64,000 nucleotides of DNA from Dyella sp. C11 (GTDB lineage Bacteria; Pseudomonadota; Gammaproteobacteria; Xanthomonadales; Rhodanobacteraceae). The position numbers and the translations under genes were made by a program. The stretch is from NCBI RefSeq assembly GCF_003121485.1, contig NZ_QAVX01000023.1, positions 1 to 64,000 on the forward strand, given 5' to 3'. Positions within the stretch are counted from its first letter, which is position 1. Every line of letters begins with the position of its first letter. Positions 33,131 to 42,470 of this stretch are shown piece after piece. The notes beneath the pieces are model-generated. The model saw only the letters and a list, made by a program, of their open reading frames with translations, was not told where the DNA came from and searched no databases.

Positions 33131-34615
33131 TCAGGAAGCCGCAGCGGCCGCGAGTCGTCGTTCGCCCAATTCCTGCTCGATACGCCGTTCCATCGACCGG
33201 TCGATGCGATAGAAAAAGAGCAACACCACCGCCAGCAGGAACGGGATGGAGCAGAACACACTCACCGTGAGGCGAATGCCGTTGACCACGCCCGGCGATT
33301 GCGATGCCGCTTCGGCGACATAGCCGTAATGGGCAAGAATGCCGGCAACCAGCGCGCCACCCACGCTCAGGCCCACCTTCAAGCCACAAAGCATGGCCGA
33401 GAAAATGATGGCCGTCGCACGGCGCCGGTTGCGCCATTCCGAGTAGTCCGCCACGTCGGCGATCATCGCCCACAGCAACGGAATGGTGATGCCGTAGAAA
33501 AAGCCATGGAAGATGTAGGACACCACCACGAAGCCGATGGCATCCGGCGAATAGACATAGAACGCCAGCAGGAACAACGTGGAAGCGAACAGTGCACCAC
33601 CGAACACGTCGCGCTTGCCAAAGCGGTCGGCCAGCTGCTTGGAAAAACCGATGCCGATGATCATGAAGATGATGCCGAGCGCGTTGAACACGCTGAACGC
33701 GGACGTCGGCGCATCTTTCGGCCATCGGAACTCGGTGAGGCCCACGCTCGCGAGCACGTGGTTCAGTCCGGCGATGAAGCCGTTGAAGCCCACGCGATCG
33801 AGAAACGAAGTCAGCTGCGCATCGTCCAGGTAGTACTTGAAATAATAGATGTACATGCCGCCCTTCAACGCAAGGTTGACGAACAGCAGCACCGTGATGG
33901 CCAGCGTGATCTGCCAAGGCCGATTGCGCAGCAGGTCGGTCAGGTCATCGCGAATGCTGGAAGATTGTTCCTTCGCCGGCACGATGCGCTCGCGCGTGGT
34001 GAAGAACGTGATCAGGAAGAACACCGTGCCCACGATGGCGAAGATCGTCATGGTGTTGTGGAAACCGCGCGCCTTGTCGCCGTCACCCAGGATGAGCACC
34101 AGCGGCAGCAGCAGTACCTGGATGATGAACTGCGCCACCATCACCGCGACGAAGCGATACGACGACAGGCTGTTGCGCTCGGCCATGCTGCCGGTCAGCA
34201 CGCCGCTCAGCGCCGCATAAGGGAGATTGTTGGCCACATATACCAGCACCAGCAGCGTGTAGGTCGCCATGGCGTAGGTGATCTTGGCCTCGCCGCCCAG
34301 GGACGGCGTGCTGAAGGCAAGCAGTGAAAGCACACCGAACGGCACCGACGTCCACAACACCCATGGACGGAACTTGCCCCAGCGCGTGTGCGTGCGATCG
34401 GCCACCAGACCCATGATGGGCGTGAACACGAAGGCACCGAGCAGGCCCACCACGAAGATGATGCCGGCGGCGGTGCCTGCGGGAATACGGAATACATCCG
34501 TGTAGAAGAACGCCAGGAACGTCACCAGCGTCTGGAAGATCAGGTTGGCCGCGAGGTCACCCAGGCTGTAACCGATCTTCTCGACGACGGAGAGGGTTTG
34601 CGAATGGCTGTTCAT
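33131..34615 (-). CDS. GPH-family (MelB/XynP-like) sugar symporter
   Basis: This 494-residue inner-membrane transporter has 12 helices and GPH marks such as KIGYSLGDLAANLIFQ, a DRTHTRWGKFRPW loop, and a long central loop. GPH permeases such as XynP and YicJ import beta-xylosides or xylobiose with a cation. Coupled to a cytoplasmic GH43 it points to import and internal cleavage of xylo-oligosaccharides. The start is the second ATG of the frame. Confidence 0.9.
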   Translation of the reverse strand: MNSHSQTLSVVEKIGYSLGDLAANLIFQTLVTFLAFFYTDVFRIPAGTAAGIIFVVGLLGAFVFTPIMGLVADRTHTRWGKFRPWVLWTSVPFGVLSLLAFSTPSLGGEAKITYAMATYTLLVLVYVANNLPYAALSGVLTGSMAERNSLSSYRFVAVMVAQFIIQVLLLPLVLILGDGDKARGFHNTMTIFAIVGTVFFLITFFTTRERIVPAKEQSSSIRDDLTDLLRNRPWQITLAITVLLFVNLALKGGMYIYYFKYYLDDAQLTSFLDRVGFNGFIAGLNHVLASVGLTEFRWPKDAPTSAFSVFNALGIIFMIIGIGFSKQLADRFGKRDVFGGALFASTLFLLAFYVYSPDAIGFVVVSYIFHGFFYGITIPLLWAMIADVADYSEWRNRRRATAIIFSAMLCGLKVGLSVGGALVAGILAHYGYVAEAASQSPGVVNGIRLTVSVFCSIPFLLAVVLLFFYRIDRSMERRIEQELGERRLAAAAAS

Positions 34616-34747
34616 GCGAATCGATACCACGGCAGGTCATGACCGAAGTGACGCGATACGACCGAGTCGACCCGCCCCACGTCGCGACCCGGCCGGCGAG
34701 GGAGGACGCCGGACGGGCCGCGGAAGTTTCGTGCAACGGTTCGTTGA

Positions 34748-37681
34748 TCAGAACGTACCGCGCACGCCCAGCATGATCGTATAACCCGGCGTGTAGTACG
34801 AGTACGCCGCGTTGTTGTACGTGATGGTCTGACGGAAGTTGGCCTTGGTCAGGTTGATCGCGTTCAAGGTTACCGTGGGCTTGGAGATCACGTCAGCAAA
34901 CTGGTAACTCGCCGACAGGTCGAGCTGGCCGCGCGCATCCGTCTTGATCTGCGCAAAGGGCAGGCCGTTCTGGTTGGCGGTGGAGCTGATCTGCGCGGAG
35001 TTCCACGTGTACGACAGGCGCACCATCGCACCGTAGTTTTCCCAGTACGCCGTGGCGTTGTACGTGTGTGGGGACACGCCAATCGCCTGCGCCGGAACGC
35101 CCGCACCAATGTTCTTCTGCGAGGTGACCGTGTAGTTGGCCTGCACGCCAAGGCCCTTCACCACGAAGTCCAGCGGCTGCACCCAGTTCGCTTCGGCACC
35201 CTTGATGAAGAGCGTACCATCGGCATTCACCTGTTGCGTCACCTGTACCTCGGCCTGCGACGGACCACCACGCAGGTTGATCGCCTGCTGCTGCGTGTCG
35301 GTGAGCGAGGCAAACGGAATGCCGAGCTGATCGAACGGAATCAGGTTGGTGCCGTTGACGGTAAAACCGTTGATGCGCTTGCCGAACAGGTCCAACGCGA
35401 GGTAACCCTCGTTGCCGGTGTACCACTCGCCGCCAAAGTCCAGGTTGGTGGACAGGTACGGTGCCAGCTTCGGATTGCCCTGCGTGGCGATTTCCGCCGC
35501 CGGGTCGCTGAAGTTGGTGTTGGGCACCATCGCGCTCGGGTCCGGACGCGTCAGCGAACGGGAAGCGGCGAGGCGCAGGATCACGTCATCGGTGGCGTTG
35601 AAGGCCGCGTTGAACGACGGCAGGTAGTAGCCGTACGAATTCTTGAGCGTGATGTACTGCAGCTGCGTGCCGATGGTCGACGGACCGGCAATGGTCTGGT
35701 CGGTAGCCGCGTGACGCACGCCGCCGTTGACGCGCAGCTCGTGACCATCCAGATCCCACTTGCCGTTGCCTTCCAGGTACCAGGCCCACGTACGTTCCTC
35801 GATGTTGCCCGCATTGGCGCCGCTGGCGGCGGCAGTGGTGAGCGGCGCGGTGGCGTTGAGGTAGTCGTAGTTGGTGTCGGCCATCAGCTGGGCGTAGTTG
35901 ATGGCAATGAAGCCATCCTTGCCCGGCGTGATGTACTTGCCCCAGCCGTTGGCACCGACGGCAGCGTTCACCGCCGTTGCCCAGGCGGCCGAGTTGTCGT
36001 AAGCCTTGATTTCGCGCGTGACGTCGTCGTACGCGATACCCGTACGCAGGTTGTTGCTGTCATCGCCCCACTGCAGATCCCAACGCGTGCCCTTGTTGTC
36101 GGTGGTGCGCGTTTCGTTCTGGATGTTGACGCGGTAGTACTGCCAGCCCAGGTTCGGATCGTTGAGATCCACGCTCGGCGTGATGGTGGGATAAGCACCA
36201 CCGGTGTTGTTGTAGTTGACCGAAATGTTCTGGTTGAGCGGCGTCTGCACATCGATCGACGGCGCGTACTGGCGGTACCAGCTGCGCTGCGTATAAGCCT
36301 GGAAATCCACCTTCCAGTCGCCATCGCCCAGCAGCAGCGTGCCGCCCGGATTGATGTTGTAGAACTTGGTGTGCTGGTCGTACGGGCGATCTTCCAGGAA
36401 GTACTGCGCATTGGCGAAGTTCGCCTGCGTCACCACGTTGTTCTGGTCGACCTGCATGTCGGTCGGAATCAGCTGGCCGCTGCGACCCACCAGGTTCATG
36501 TCCAGGCGATCGAAGTGCTTTTCCTTCTGCGAGAAAAGCGTATCGAGGTAGAAGTGCGCCGCATCACTCGGGCGCCATTCAAACGACGCCATCGCGGACT
36601 GGTGATCGTTGGTGCCGTCCGTGTAGGCATCGCGACCCAGGCGCGGAATCAGCGCGTTGGCGATCTGCGACGTGGTCAGGCCCGGGTTGTTCGCGAGCAG
36701 CCAGGCGTTGTTGATCACCTGACCCTGCGTGAGACCAAGTCCGGCGTTCGCCGGCACCGTGCCGGGAATGACCCAGCTGCCACCCGCCGGGCTGCAATGG
36801 CCCGCCGCCGTGCCGCACTGCGCCGCGGTGAGCTGCGGCGTGGTCCAGCCAACGGTTTCAAAACCCTTGACGTCGTAGTCGCTCCTCGACGCGGTGTAGC
36901 CCACCGTGGCGCCGAAGGTGCCTTCCTTGTTGGTCCAGCTGCCGATCAGCGAACCACGCGGCTTGGTGTCCTTGCCGATGGAGTTGTACGAGCCCTGCGC
37001 CGAATACGTCAGGTGCGTACCCGGGTTGTCGAACGGGCGCGTGGTGCGCATGTCCACCACACCCGCCACGCCGCCTTCGGTCATGCTGGGCGTGGGCGTC
37101 TTGTTGACGGTCAGCTGCGTGAAGAATTCCGTCGGCAGCAGGTCAAGGTCGACTTCGCGATTCTGGTTCTGCGAGTTCAGGCCGCCGGCCGACGCCACGG
37201 CAAGCTGGTCGCCGTTGAGCATGATCTTGGTGAAGTCGGTGCCCAGGCCGCGAATCTGCACGTTCACGCCTTCGCCGTCGACGTCGCGCGTGAGCTGCAC
37301 GCCCGGCACGCGGTTCAGCGATTCGGCGATGTTGGTATCGGGGAACTTGCCGATGTCTTCGGCGTATACCGAGTCGGTGACGTTGGTGGCGTCACGCTTG
37401 GCGTCGGTCTGGAACTGGATACTGTTGCGGTAGCTGCCGCTCACGTTCACCGCGCCAAGCGTCTTGCTCTGCTCGGGCGATGCCGGCGACGCAGCGTTGC
37501 TGGTGTTGGTGGTGTTCTGGCCATTGGCCGGCGCCGTGGTTTTCTTCGGCGGCTGGGTCTGGTCCTGGGACGGCGTCTGCGATGGCGTGGCCTCCTGTGC
37601 CTGCGCGGCTCCCACCGCACCCAGCAAGGCAAGACTCAATGCATGCGACAACACGGTTCTAGCGATACGGGCTTGCACCAT
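34748..37681 (-). CDS. TonB-dependent outer-membrane receptor (Xanthomonas/Caulobacter type)
   Basis: This 977-residue protein has a signal peptide (MVQARIARTVLSHALSLALL), a Pro/Thr/Asn-rich linker, a plug domain with NIAESLNRVPGVQLTRDVDG and a large beta-barrel ending in the outer-membrane signature GVRGTF. It resembles the TonB-Xanth-caul family, used to import plant polysaccharide fragments. Its place and xyl-box make xylo-oligosaccharides the likely ligand. I used the ATG preceded by GGGGAG; an upstream run of 55 codons crosses the promoter. No TonB box is obvious near the N-terminus of the mature protein. Confidence 0.92.
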   Translation of the reverse strand: MVQARIARTVLSHALSLALLGAVGAAQAQEATPSQTPSQDQTQPPKKTTAPANGQNTTNTSNAASPASPEQSKTLGAVNVSGSYRNSIQFQTDAKRDATNVTDSVYAEDIGKFPDTNIAESLNRVPGVQLTRDVDGEGVNVQIRGLGTDFTKIMLNGDQLAVASAGGLNSQNQNREVDLDLLPTEFFTQLTVNKTPTPSMTEGGVAGVVDMRTTRPFDNPGTHLTYSAQGSYNSIGKDTKPRGSLIGSWTNKEGTFGATVGYTASRSDYDVKGFETVGWTTPQLTAAQCGTAAGHCSPAGGSWVIPGTVPANAGLGLTQGQVINNAWLLANNPGLTTSQIANALIPRLGRDAYTDGTNDHQSAMASFEWRPSDAAHFYLDTLFSQKEKHFDRLDMNLVGRSGQLIPTDMQVDQNNVVTQANFANAQYFLEDRPYDQHTKFYNINPGGTLLLGDGDWKVDFQAYTQRSWYRQYAPSIDVQTPLNQNISVNYNNTGGAYPTITPSVDLNDPNLGWQYYRVNIQNETRTTDNKGTRWDLQWGDDSNNLRTGIAYDDVTREIKAYDNSAAWATAVNAAVGANGWGKYITPGKDGFIAINYAQLMADTNYDYLNATAPLTTAAASGANAGNIEERTWAWYLEGNGKWDLDGHELRVNGGVRHAATDQTIAGPSTIGTQLQYITLKNSYGYYLPSFNAAFNATDDVILRLAASRSLTRPDPSAMVPNTNFSDPAAEIATQGNPKLAPYLSTNLDFGGEWYTGNEGYLALDLFGKRINGFTVNGTNLIPFDQLGIPFASLTDTQQQAINLRGGPSQAEVQVTQQVNADGTLFIKGAEANWVQPLDFVVKGLGVQANYTVTSQKNIGAGVPAQAIGVSPHTYNATAYWENYGAMVRLSYTWNSAQISSTANQNGLPFAQIKTDARGQLDLSASYQFADVISKPTVTLNAINLTKANFRQTITYNNAAYSYYTPGYTIMLGVRGTF

Positions 37682-37803
37682 ACTCCCCTCTCGATTCTGT
37701 TGGCGAAATCGCCCCCGAGCACCTGAGCGGCACTCGCCGATTCCTTCATGTGCTGCAAATCGCTGGCCACACACTAGCTCCCCCAGTTGCGGCCCGGGAG
37801 AAA

Positions 37804-37817
37804 AGGTAGCGCTAACA
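37804..37817. promoter_or_regulatory. xyl-box (XylR operator) for the TonB receptor
   Basis: AGGTAGCGCTAACA matches 13 of 14 positions of the Xanthomonas xyl-box TGGTAGCGCTAACA. It lies 123 bases upstream of the receptor ATG, in the 319-bp divergent gap (37682-38000) that also holds the box of the ExuT-like gene, a palindrome at 37903 and a hairpin at 37828. Predicted binder: XylR. Confidence 0.85.
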
Positions 37818-37827
37818 ATCAAGACCC

Positions 37828-37854
37828 GCACGCTGCATGGCAGCATGCCTTTTT
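37828..37854 (+). terminator. Terminator-like hairpin in the receptor/permease gap
   Basis: GCACGCTGC (one mismatch) pairs with GCAGCATGC around ATG, followed by CTTTTT on the + strand. Read as an intrinsic terminator it acts on + strand transcripts, between the two xyl-boxes; it might block readthrough antisense to the receptor, or it may be coincidental. Confidence 0.35.
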
Positions 37855-37902
37855 AGATCCTGAAAAATGCTTTGAAAGCAGGCTTAAACAGGCTATTTCG
37901 GC

Positions 37903-37914
37903 CATGTGCACATG
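37903..37914. promoter_or_regulatory. Perfect palindrome CATGTGCACATG
   Basis: A perfect 12-bp palindrome lies midway in the divergent gap, 45 bases before the second xyl-box. It could be an operator for a second regulator such as a CRP-like or GntR-type protein; the match to known sites is weak. Confidence 0.3.
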
Positions 37915-37958
37915 CACAACGAAACCAAAGTGACTTTCCTGAAAAGCGGTGGCAATAA

Positions 37959-37972
37959 TGGTAGCGCTATCA
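37959..37972. promoter_or_regulatory. xyl-box (XylR operator) for the hexuronate permease operon
   Basis: TGGTAGCGCTATCA matches 13 of 14 positions of the xyl-box. It sits 28 bases before the ATG at 38001, close enough to overlap the transcription start of the permease-GH10-uxaC operon. Confidence 0.88.
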
Positions 37973-38000
37973 ATTACAGCGCGACGCAAACGGGGACGGG

Positions 38001-39374
38001 ATGGCACGTGCAGATGACACAGGCGACGTGATGTTGCAGGCGAACAGCGCCGACATGCCGCATGCGAGCCATGCGGATGGCACCGCGCTGGCAGCGCTGC
38101 CCGGCAAGGTCGGCAACTATCGGTGGCGCATCTGCGCCATGCTTCTAGCAGCCACCACCATCAGCTATATCGACCGCCAGGTGCTCGGCGTTCTGGCGCC
38201 TTTCCTGCAGGAAAAAATCGGCTGGACCGAATTGCAGTACAGCAGCATCGTCACCGCGTTCCAGGCGGCGTATGCCATCGGCCTGCTCTGTGCCGGCGCG
38301 GTGATCGATCGATTCGGCACGCGCATCGGTTACGCATTGGCGATCGGCTTGTGGAGCGTGGCGGCGATGAGTCATTCGCTGGCCACCGGCGTGCTCAGTT
38401 TTGCCGCTGCGCGTTTTGCCTTGGGACTTGGTGAAGCGGGCAACTTTCCGGCGGCCATCAAGGCCGTCGCCGAGTGGTTTCCGCAACGCGAGCGCGCACT
38501 CGCCGCCGGCATCTTCAATTCCGGCTCGAATATCGGTGCCATCGTGGCGCCGTTGCTGGTGCCGATTGTTGCGGCGCAATGGGGATGGCAGGCCGCTTTT
38601 CTGTGCACCGGGGTGCTGAGCGCCACTTGGCTGGTCGTCTGGCTGCGCACCTACCGCACGCCGGAGGAAGAGCCGCGGCTGTCCCCGCGGGAGCGTGCCT
38701 ACATCGGCACGGAGCCGATGCGGACCGCATCACGCATGCCGTGGTCCGCACTGCTGCGCCACCGCCAGACATGGGCTTTCGCCGCCGCCAAGTTCATCAC
38801 CGACCCCATCTGGTGGTTCTTCCTGTTCTGGCTGCCCAAGTTCCTGCATGCCGAATACGGGCTGAGCCTGCTTGAACTGGGCGCGCCGCTGATCACCATC
38901 TTTCTGCTCGCCGATGCAGGCAGCATTGCGGGTGGCTGGCTGGCAGGCCGACTGATCAAGCGCGGCATGAGCGTGAATCGCGCGCGCAAGACCACCATGC
39001 TGATCTGTGCGCTGCTGGTACTCCCGGTCATGTTCGCGGCCAAGGCGAATCATCTGTGGCTGGCCGTGGCGCTGGTGGGACTGGCGACTGCGGCGCATCA
39101 GGGTTGGTCGGCCAATGTCTACACGCTGACGTCCGACCTGTTCCCACGTCACGCCGTGGCATCCGTGGTCGGCATCGGCGGCTTTGCCGGCGCCGTGGGC
39201 GGCATGTTGATTTCCACCGTGATCGGCCTGTTGTTGCAGGCCACCGGCAGCTACGTCCCGGTGTTCCTGATGGCAGGCAGCGCGTACGTTCTTGCGTGGA
39301 TCGTCGTGCAATGCCTGGTGCCACGCATGGAGCCGGCCGTGCTCGAAGCGGTCACTGGCACCGGAGAGGCGTAA
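38001..39374 (+). CDS. ACS-family MFS transporter, hexuronate (ExuT)-like
   Basis: This 457-residue 12-helix permease has the anion:cation symporter marks ISYIDRQVLGVLAPFLQ and DRFGTRIGYALAIG, and a long loop followed by WWFFLFWLPKFLHAEY. ExuT-type members import glucuronate or galacturonate; with uxaC and GH67 in the same locus, glucuronate or aldouronic acids are the likely load. Later in-frame ATGs at 38031 and 38055 are possible, as the first 35 residues are extra. It leads a + strand operon with the GH10 and uxaC. Confidence 0.85.
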   Translation: MARADDTGDVMLQANSADMPHASHADGTALAALPGKVGNYRWRICAMLLAATTISYIDRQVLGVLAPFLQEKIGWTELQYSSIVTAFQAAYAIGLLCAGAVIDRFGTRIGYALAIGLWSVAAMSHSLATGVLSFAAARFALGLGEAGNFPAAIKAVAEWFPQRERALAAGIFNSGSNIGAIVAPLLVPIVAAQWGWQAAFLCTGVLSATWLVVWLRTYRTPEEEPRLSPRERAYIGTEPMRTASRMPWSALLRHRQTWAFAAAKFITDPIWWFFLFWLPKFLHAEYGLSLLELGAPLITIFLLADAGSIAGGWLAGRLIKRGMSVNRARKTTMLICALLVLPVMFAAKANHLWLAVALVGLATAAHQGWSANVYTLTSDLFPRHAVASVVGIGGFAGAVGGMLISTVIGLLLQATGSYVPVFLMAGSAYVLAWIVVQCLVPRMEPAVLEAVTGTGEA

Positions 39375-39377
39375 GTC

Positions 39378-40427
39378 ATGCGCCTCTTGCCCGCCGTCGC
39401 ATTGATGCTCGTCGGCGCATTTCTGTCATTGCATGCGCAGGATGCCTCCTTGGCCGCCAACCAGCCTAAGTTCCTGGGCAGCGCCTACAGCGCCAAACAG
39501 ATGAAGGATTTCGCTGCGTACTGGAACAAGGTCACGCCGGAGAACGCCGGCAAGTGGGGCAGCGTCGAAGCAGTACGCGGCCAGATGAACTGGGCCGCGC
39601 TGGATGAGGCTTATCACTTCGCCAGGTCGCACGGTTTCCCGTTCCACATGCACGTGCTGGTCTGGGGACAGCAGCAACCCGCCTGGATACGGAACTTGCC
39701 GGCTGCCGAACAACGCCGTGCCATCGAGGCCTGGTTCGACGCCGTCGCCGCGCGCTATCCCGACCTCGACTTTGTCGAAGTGGTGAACGAACCCCTGCAT
39801 CATCCACCGCGCGGCAAGCGCAAGGATGCCGGCAATTACATCGAGGCGCTCGGCGGCGACGGCGCCACCGGCTGGGACTGGATCATCACGTCCTTCCGTC
39901 TTGCGCGTGAGCGCTTTCCGCACGCGCGGCTGCTGATCAACGACTACGACATCACCCACAGCGATGCCAACACGCGACGCTATCGCGACATCATCGCGCT
40001 GCTGCAGAAAGAACACCTGGTCGACGGCATCGGCCTGCAGGAGCACGCGTTCGAAACGAAACCCGATGTTCCCATGGCCTCGCACAAGGCCAACCTGGAC
40101 CTGCTCGCGCAGACAGGGCTGCCGATCTACATCACGGAACTCGATATCGACGGCCCCAGCGACGCGCAACAGCTCGCCGACTACCAGCGCATCTTTCCCG
40201 TGTTCTGGAGCCACCCGGACGTGGCCGGCGTCACGCTGTGGGGGTTTCGTCCCGGACTGTGGCGCCAGAAACAGAAGGCCTACCTGATTCGCGCCGACGG
40301 CAGCGAACGCCCCGCGTTTGCGTGGCTGACCCAATACGTACGCGACACGCGCGTTACCGCACCATCTCACTCCCTTGCTTCGAACGATCAACCCCGCGCG
40401 CCACAACAGACACCCGACACGCCATGA
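39378..40427 (+). CDS. GH10 endo-1,4-beta-xylanase
   Basis: This 349-residue enzyme has a short signal peptide (MRLLPAVALMLVGAFLSLHA) and the GH10 barrel. The acid/base is Glu138 in VVNEPL and the nucleophile Glu254 in YITELDID. It cuts xylan or long xylo-oligosaccharides and acts outside the cytoplasm. It is 3 bases after the permease gene and overlaps uxaC by ATGA, so all three are probably one transcript. There is no carbohydrate-binding module. Confidence 0.94.
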   Translation: MRLLPAVALMLVGAFLSLHAQDASLAANQPKFLGSAYSAKQMKDFAAYWNKVTPENAGKWGSVEAVRGQMNWAALDEAYHFARSHGFPFHMHVLVWGQQQPAWIRNLPAAEQRRAIEAWFDAVAARYPDLDFVEVVNEPLHHPPRGKRKDAGNYIEALGGDGATGWDWIITSFRLARERFPHARLLINDYDITHSDANTRRYRDIIALLQKEHLVDGIGLQEHAFETKPDVPMASHKANLDLLAQTGLPIYITELDIDGPSDAQQLADYQRIFPVFWSHPDVAGVTLWGFRPGLWRQKQKAYLIRADGSERPAFAWLTQYVRDTRVTAPSHSLASNDQPRAPQQTPDTP

Positions 40428-41848
40428 CCACGACACCCCATCCCCTGACGCTGCACGACGATCGACTCTTTGCGGCCGACCCCGTGCAGCGCGCCATCGC
40501 GCAGCGCTTGTACAGCCACACCCGGCATCTGCCGATCATCAGCCCGCACGGTCACACCGACCCCTCGTGGTTTGCCGGCAACGAAGCGTTCGCCAACGCC
40601 ACCGAACTGTTGCTGCTGCCCGACCACTACGTGTTCCGCATGCTCTACAGCCAGGGCGTTCCACTGGATGCGCTGGGCATTCCGCGAGCGGATGGTACGC
40701 GGGCCGACGTCGATCCGCGGGAAGCCTGGCGCGTATTCGCCAGCCGTTTCCACCTGTTTCGCGGCACGCCGTCGTCGATGTGGCTCAACCACGTGTTCCA
40801 CGATGTCTTCGGCCTTCGCGTGCGGCTGGACGCGACCACGTCGGATCACTATTTCGACCATATCAACGAAGCCCTTCAAACGCCGGCGTTTCGCCCGCGT
40901 GCCTTGTTCGAGCGCTTCAACATCGAACTGATCGCCACGACCGAATCGCCGCTCGATCCACTCGACCACCACGCCGCCATCCGGAGCAGTGGCTGGAAAG
41001 GCCGTGTGATCACCGCTTACCGACCCGACGCGGTGGTCGATCCCGAGCACGAGCAGTTTCCGCATGCACTACGCGCATTCGGGGAGATTACGGGTGAGGA
41101 CGTATACACGTGGGAAGGCTACCTGCGTGCCCATCGACAGCGGCGTGACTACTTCGCGCGCATGGGCGCCACATCGACCGACCACGGCCACCCCACCGCG
41201 GCAACGGCCGACCTTTCGCGCATCGATGCACAACGACTGTTCGAGAAGGTCGTGCGTGGGGGTGCCTCCGCAGCGGACGCCGAACTGTTCCGCGCCCAAG
41301 TGCTCACCGAAATGGCAGCCATGAGCCTGGACGACGGCCTGGTGATGCAGATCCATCCTGGCTGCTTCCGCAATCACAACCGTGCCTTGTTCGAACGCTT
41401 CGGTCGCGACAAGGGCGCGGACATCCCCCTTCGCACCGAATACGTGCACGCCCTGAAACCGCTGCTGGATCGCTTCGGCAACGAACCGAATTTCCAGCTG
41501 CTGTTGTTCACCCTTGACGAGAGCACCTACAGCCGCGAACTCGCCCCACTGGCCGGCCACTACCCCGCACTGTTCCTCGGCCCCGCATGGTGGTTCCACG
41601 ATGCCCCGGAAGGCATGTGGCGCTTTCGCGAACAAACACTAAGCAGCGGCGGGTTCTACAACACGGTGGGCTTCAACGACGACACCCGCGCGTTCCTTTC
41701 CATTCCTGCACGGCATGACGTTGCAAGGCGCGTGGATTGCGCCTTCCTCGCCAAACTGGTTTCCGAGCACCGCATGGATGAGGACGAGGCGATGGAGGTG
41801 GCGATGGATTTGGCTTATCGGCTGCCGAAGAAGGCGTACAAGCTGTAG
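40424..41848 (+). CDS. uxaC: Glucuronate isomerase
   Basis: This 474-residue cytosolic enzyme isomerises D-glucuronate to D-fructuronate (or galacturonate to tagaturonate). Family marks are ISPHGHTDPSWFAGNEAF, LLPDHYVFRMLYSQG and the end DLAYRLPKKAYKL. It starts within the GH10 stop (ATGA) and completes the operon. UxaC supplies the substrate of UxuB at 44177-45661. Confidence 0.95.
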   Translation: MTTTPHPLTLHDDRLFAADPVQRAIAQRLYSHTRHLPIISPHGHTDPSWFAGNEAFANATELLLLPDHYVFRMLYSQGVPLDALGIPRADGTRADVDPREAWRVFASRFHLFRGTPSSMWLNHVFHDVFGLRVRLDATTSDHYFDHINEALQTPAFRPRALFERFNIELIATTESPLDPLDHHAAIRSSGWKGRVITAYRPDAVVDPEHEQFPHALRAFGEITGEDVYTWEGYLRAHRQRRDYFARMGATSTDHGHPTAATADLSRIDAQRLFEKVVRGGASAADAELFRAQVLTEMAAMSLDDGLVMQIHPGCFRNHNRALFERFGRDKGADIPLRTEYVHALKPLLDRFGNEPNFQLLLFTLDESTYSRELAPLAGHYPALFLGPAWWFHDAPEGMWRFREQTLSSGGFYNTVGFNDDTRAFLSIPARHDVARRVDCAFLAKLVSEHRMDEDEAMEVAMDLAYRLPKKAYKL

Positions 41849-41935
41849 TTGGGTTTGAGGATAGGGCGGTGATGTCTACGCCCTCCCTCTTCACCGTAAT
41901 GATGAGTTGGGCTCGCCGAAACCTCTCCGAGCTCA

Positions 41936-41977
41936 GCTTTGGCTTTGGCTTTGGCTTTGGCTTTGGCTTTGGCTTTA
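41936..41977. repeat. (GCTTTG)7 tandem hexanucleotide repeat
   Basis: Seven units of GCTTTG, the last ending in A. Such tracts recur in this bacterial order. An open frame across it would read Lys-Ala repeats and is treated as non-coding. Confidence 0.9.
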
Positions 41978-42170
41978 GTTATTTTGCTCTTCGGGGTCCC
42001 CGTATGACAGCGGCGTGCGGGTGAAGGACCAGCCCGCAGGGTGGCTCGCATGGATGCGAGCCAGTTTGTCGTCAGGGCAGGATGCCCTGTCGACAAACCC
42101 CGTAACCCGCGCGCGGACCTGGAGGGCTGAAAGCCCGGAAGGCGCGGTCATCCGGGGGGCCCTTTCTTTT

Positions 42171-42206
42171 GGTTACTTTTCTTTGGGCAAGCAAAGAAAA
42201 GTGACC
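42171..42206. repeat. Order-typical stem-loop GGTTACTTTTCTTTG
   Basis: GGTTACTTTTCTTTG (42171-42185) pairs with CAAAGAAAAGTGACC (42192-42206), one mismatch and a 6-base loop. I recognise similar elements from other Xanthomonadales intergenic regions; function unproven. Confidence 0.6.
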
Positions 42207-42308
42207 CGGCGATCGGCAGATCGTCGGAAGCCCGCGGCAGGCGGGCCAGGTCGCAAGAGCGCAAAAGAAGAACCAATCATCGTCACGCGACAACCTAACG
42301 CGAAGGCG

Positions 42309-42338
42309 CTGGATCCCGGCCTGCGCCGGGATGACGGT
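42309..42338. repeat. REP-like palindrome
   Basis: ATCCCGGC and GCCGGGAT flank a 4-base loop inside CTGGATCCCGGC...GGATGACGG. This is the same family as the elements near 57.87 and 59.57-59.65 kb. Confidence 0.6.
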
Positions 42339-42447
42339 GAGGGGTAGAGACGTCATCGCGAAGATGACGGTGAGGGATAGGAGCCTCGTCGCCAAGATGG
42401 TGGAGCGCGATAGAAACGTGCCCGCCAGCACCCACCCCTCACCCCAA

Positions 42448-42470
42448 CCCTCTCCCCGAAGGGGAGAGGG
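42448..42470. terminator. Bidirectional hairpin CCCTCTCCCC/GGGGAGAGGG
   Basis: A 10-bp perfect stem with loop GAA, 52 bases beyond the GH35 stop. No T-run follows, so intrinsic termination is unproven. Confidence 0.35.

Noticed and set aside
35066-37726. 886-codon open frame on the + strand across the TonB receptor
   Set aside because: It is antisense to a receptor with signal peptide, plug and barrel; composition is Arg/Val/His-rich, typical of a shadow frame.
41936-41977. CRISPR-like array
   Set aside because: Units are 6 bases and contiguous, without spacers; no cas genes in the window.
41815-42096. Small - strand frame encoding Lys-Ala repeats
   Set aside because: The Lys-Ala run is just the translation of the GCTTTG tandem repeat; no RBS or conserved start.
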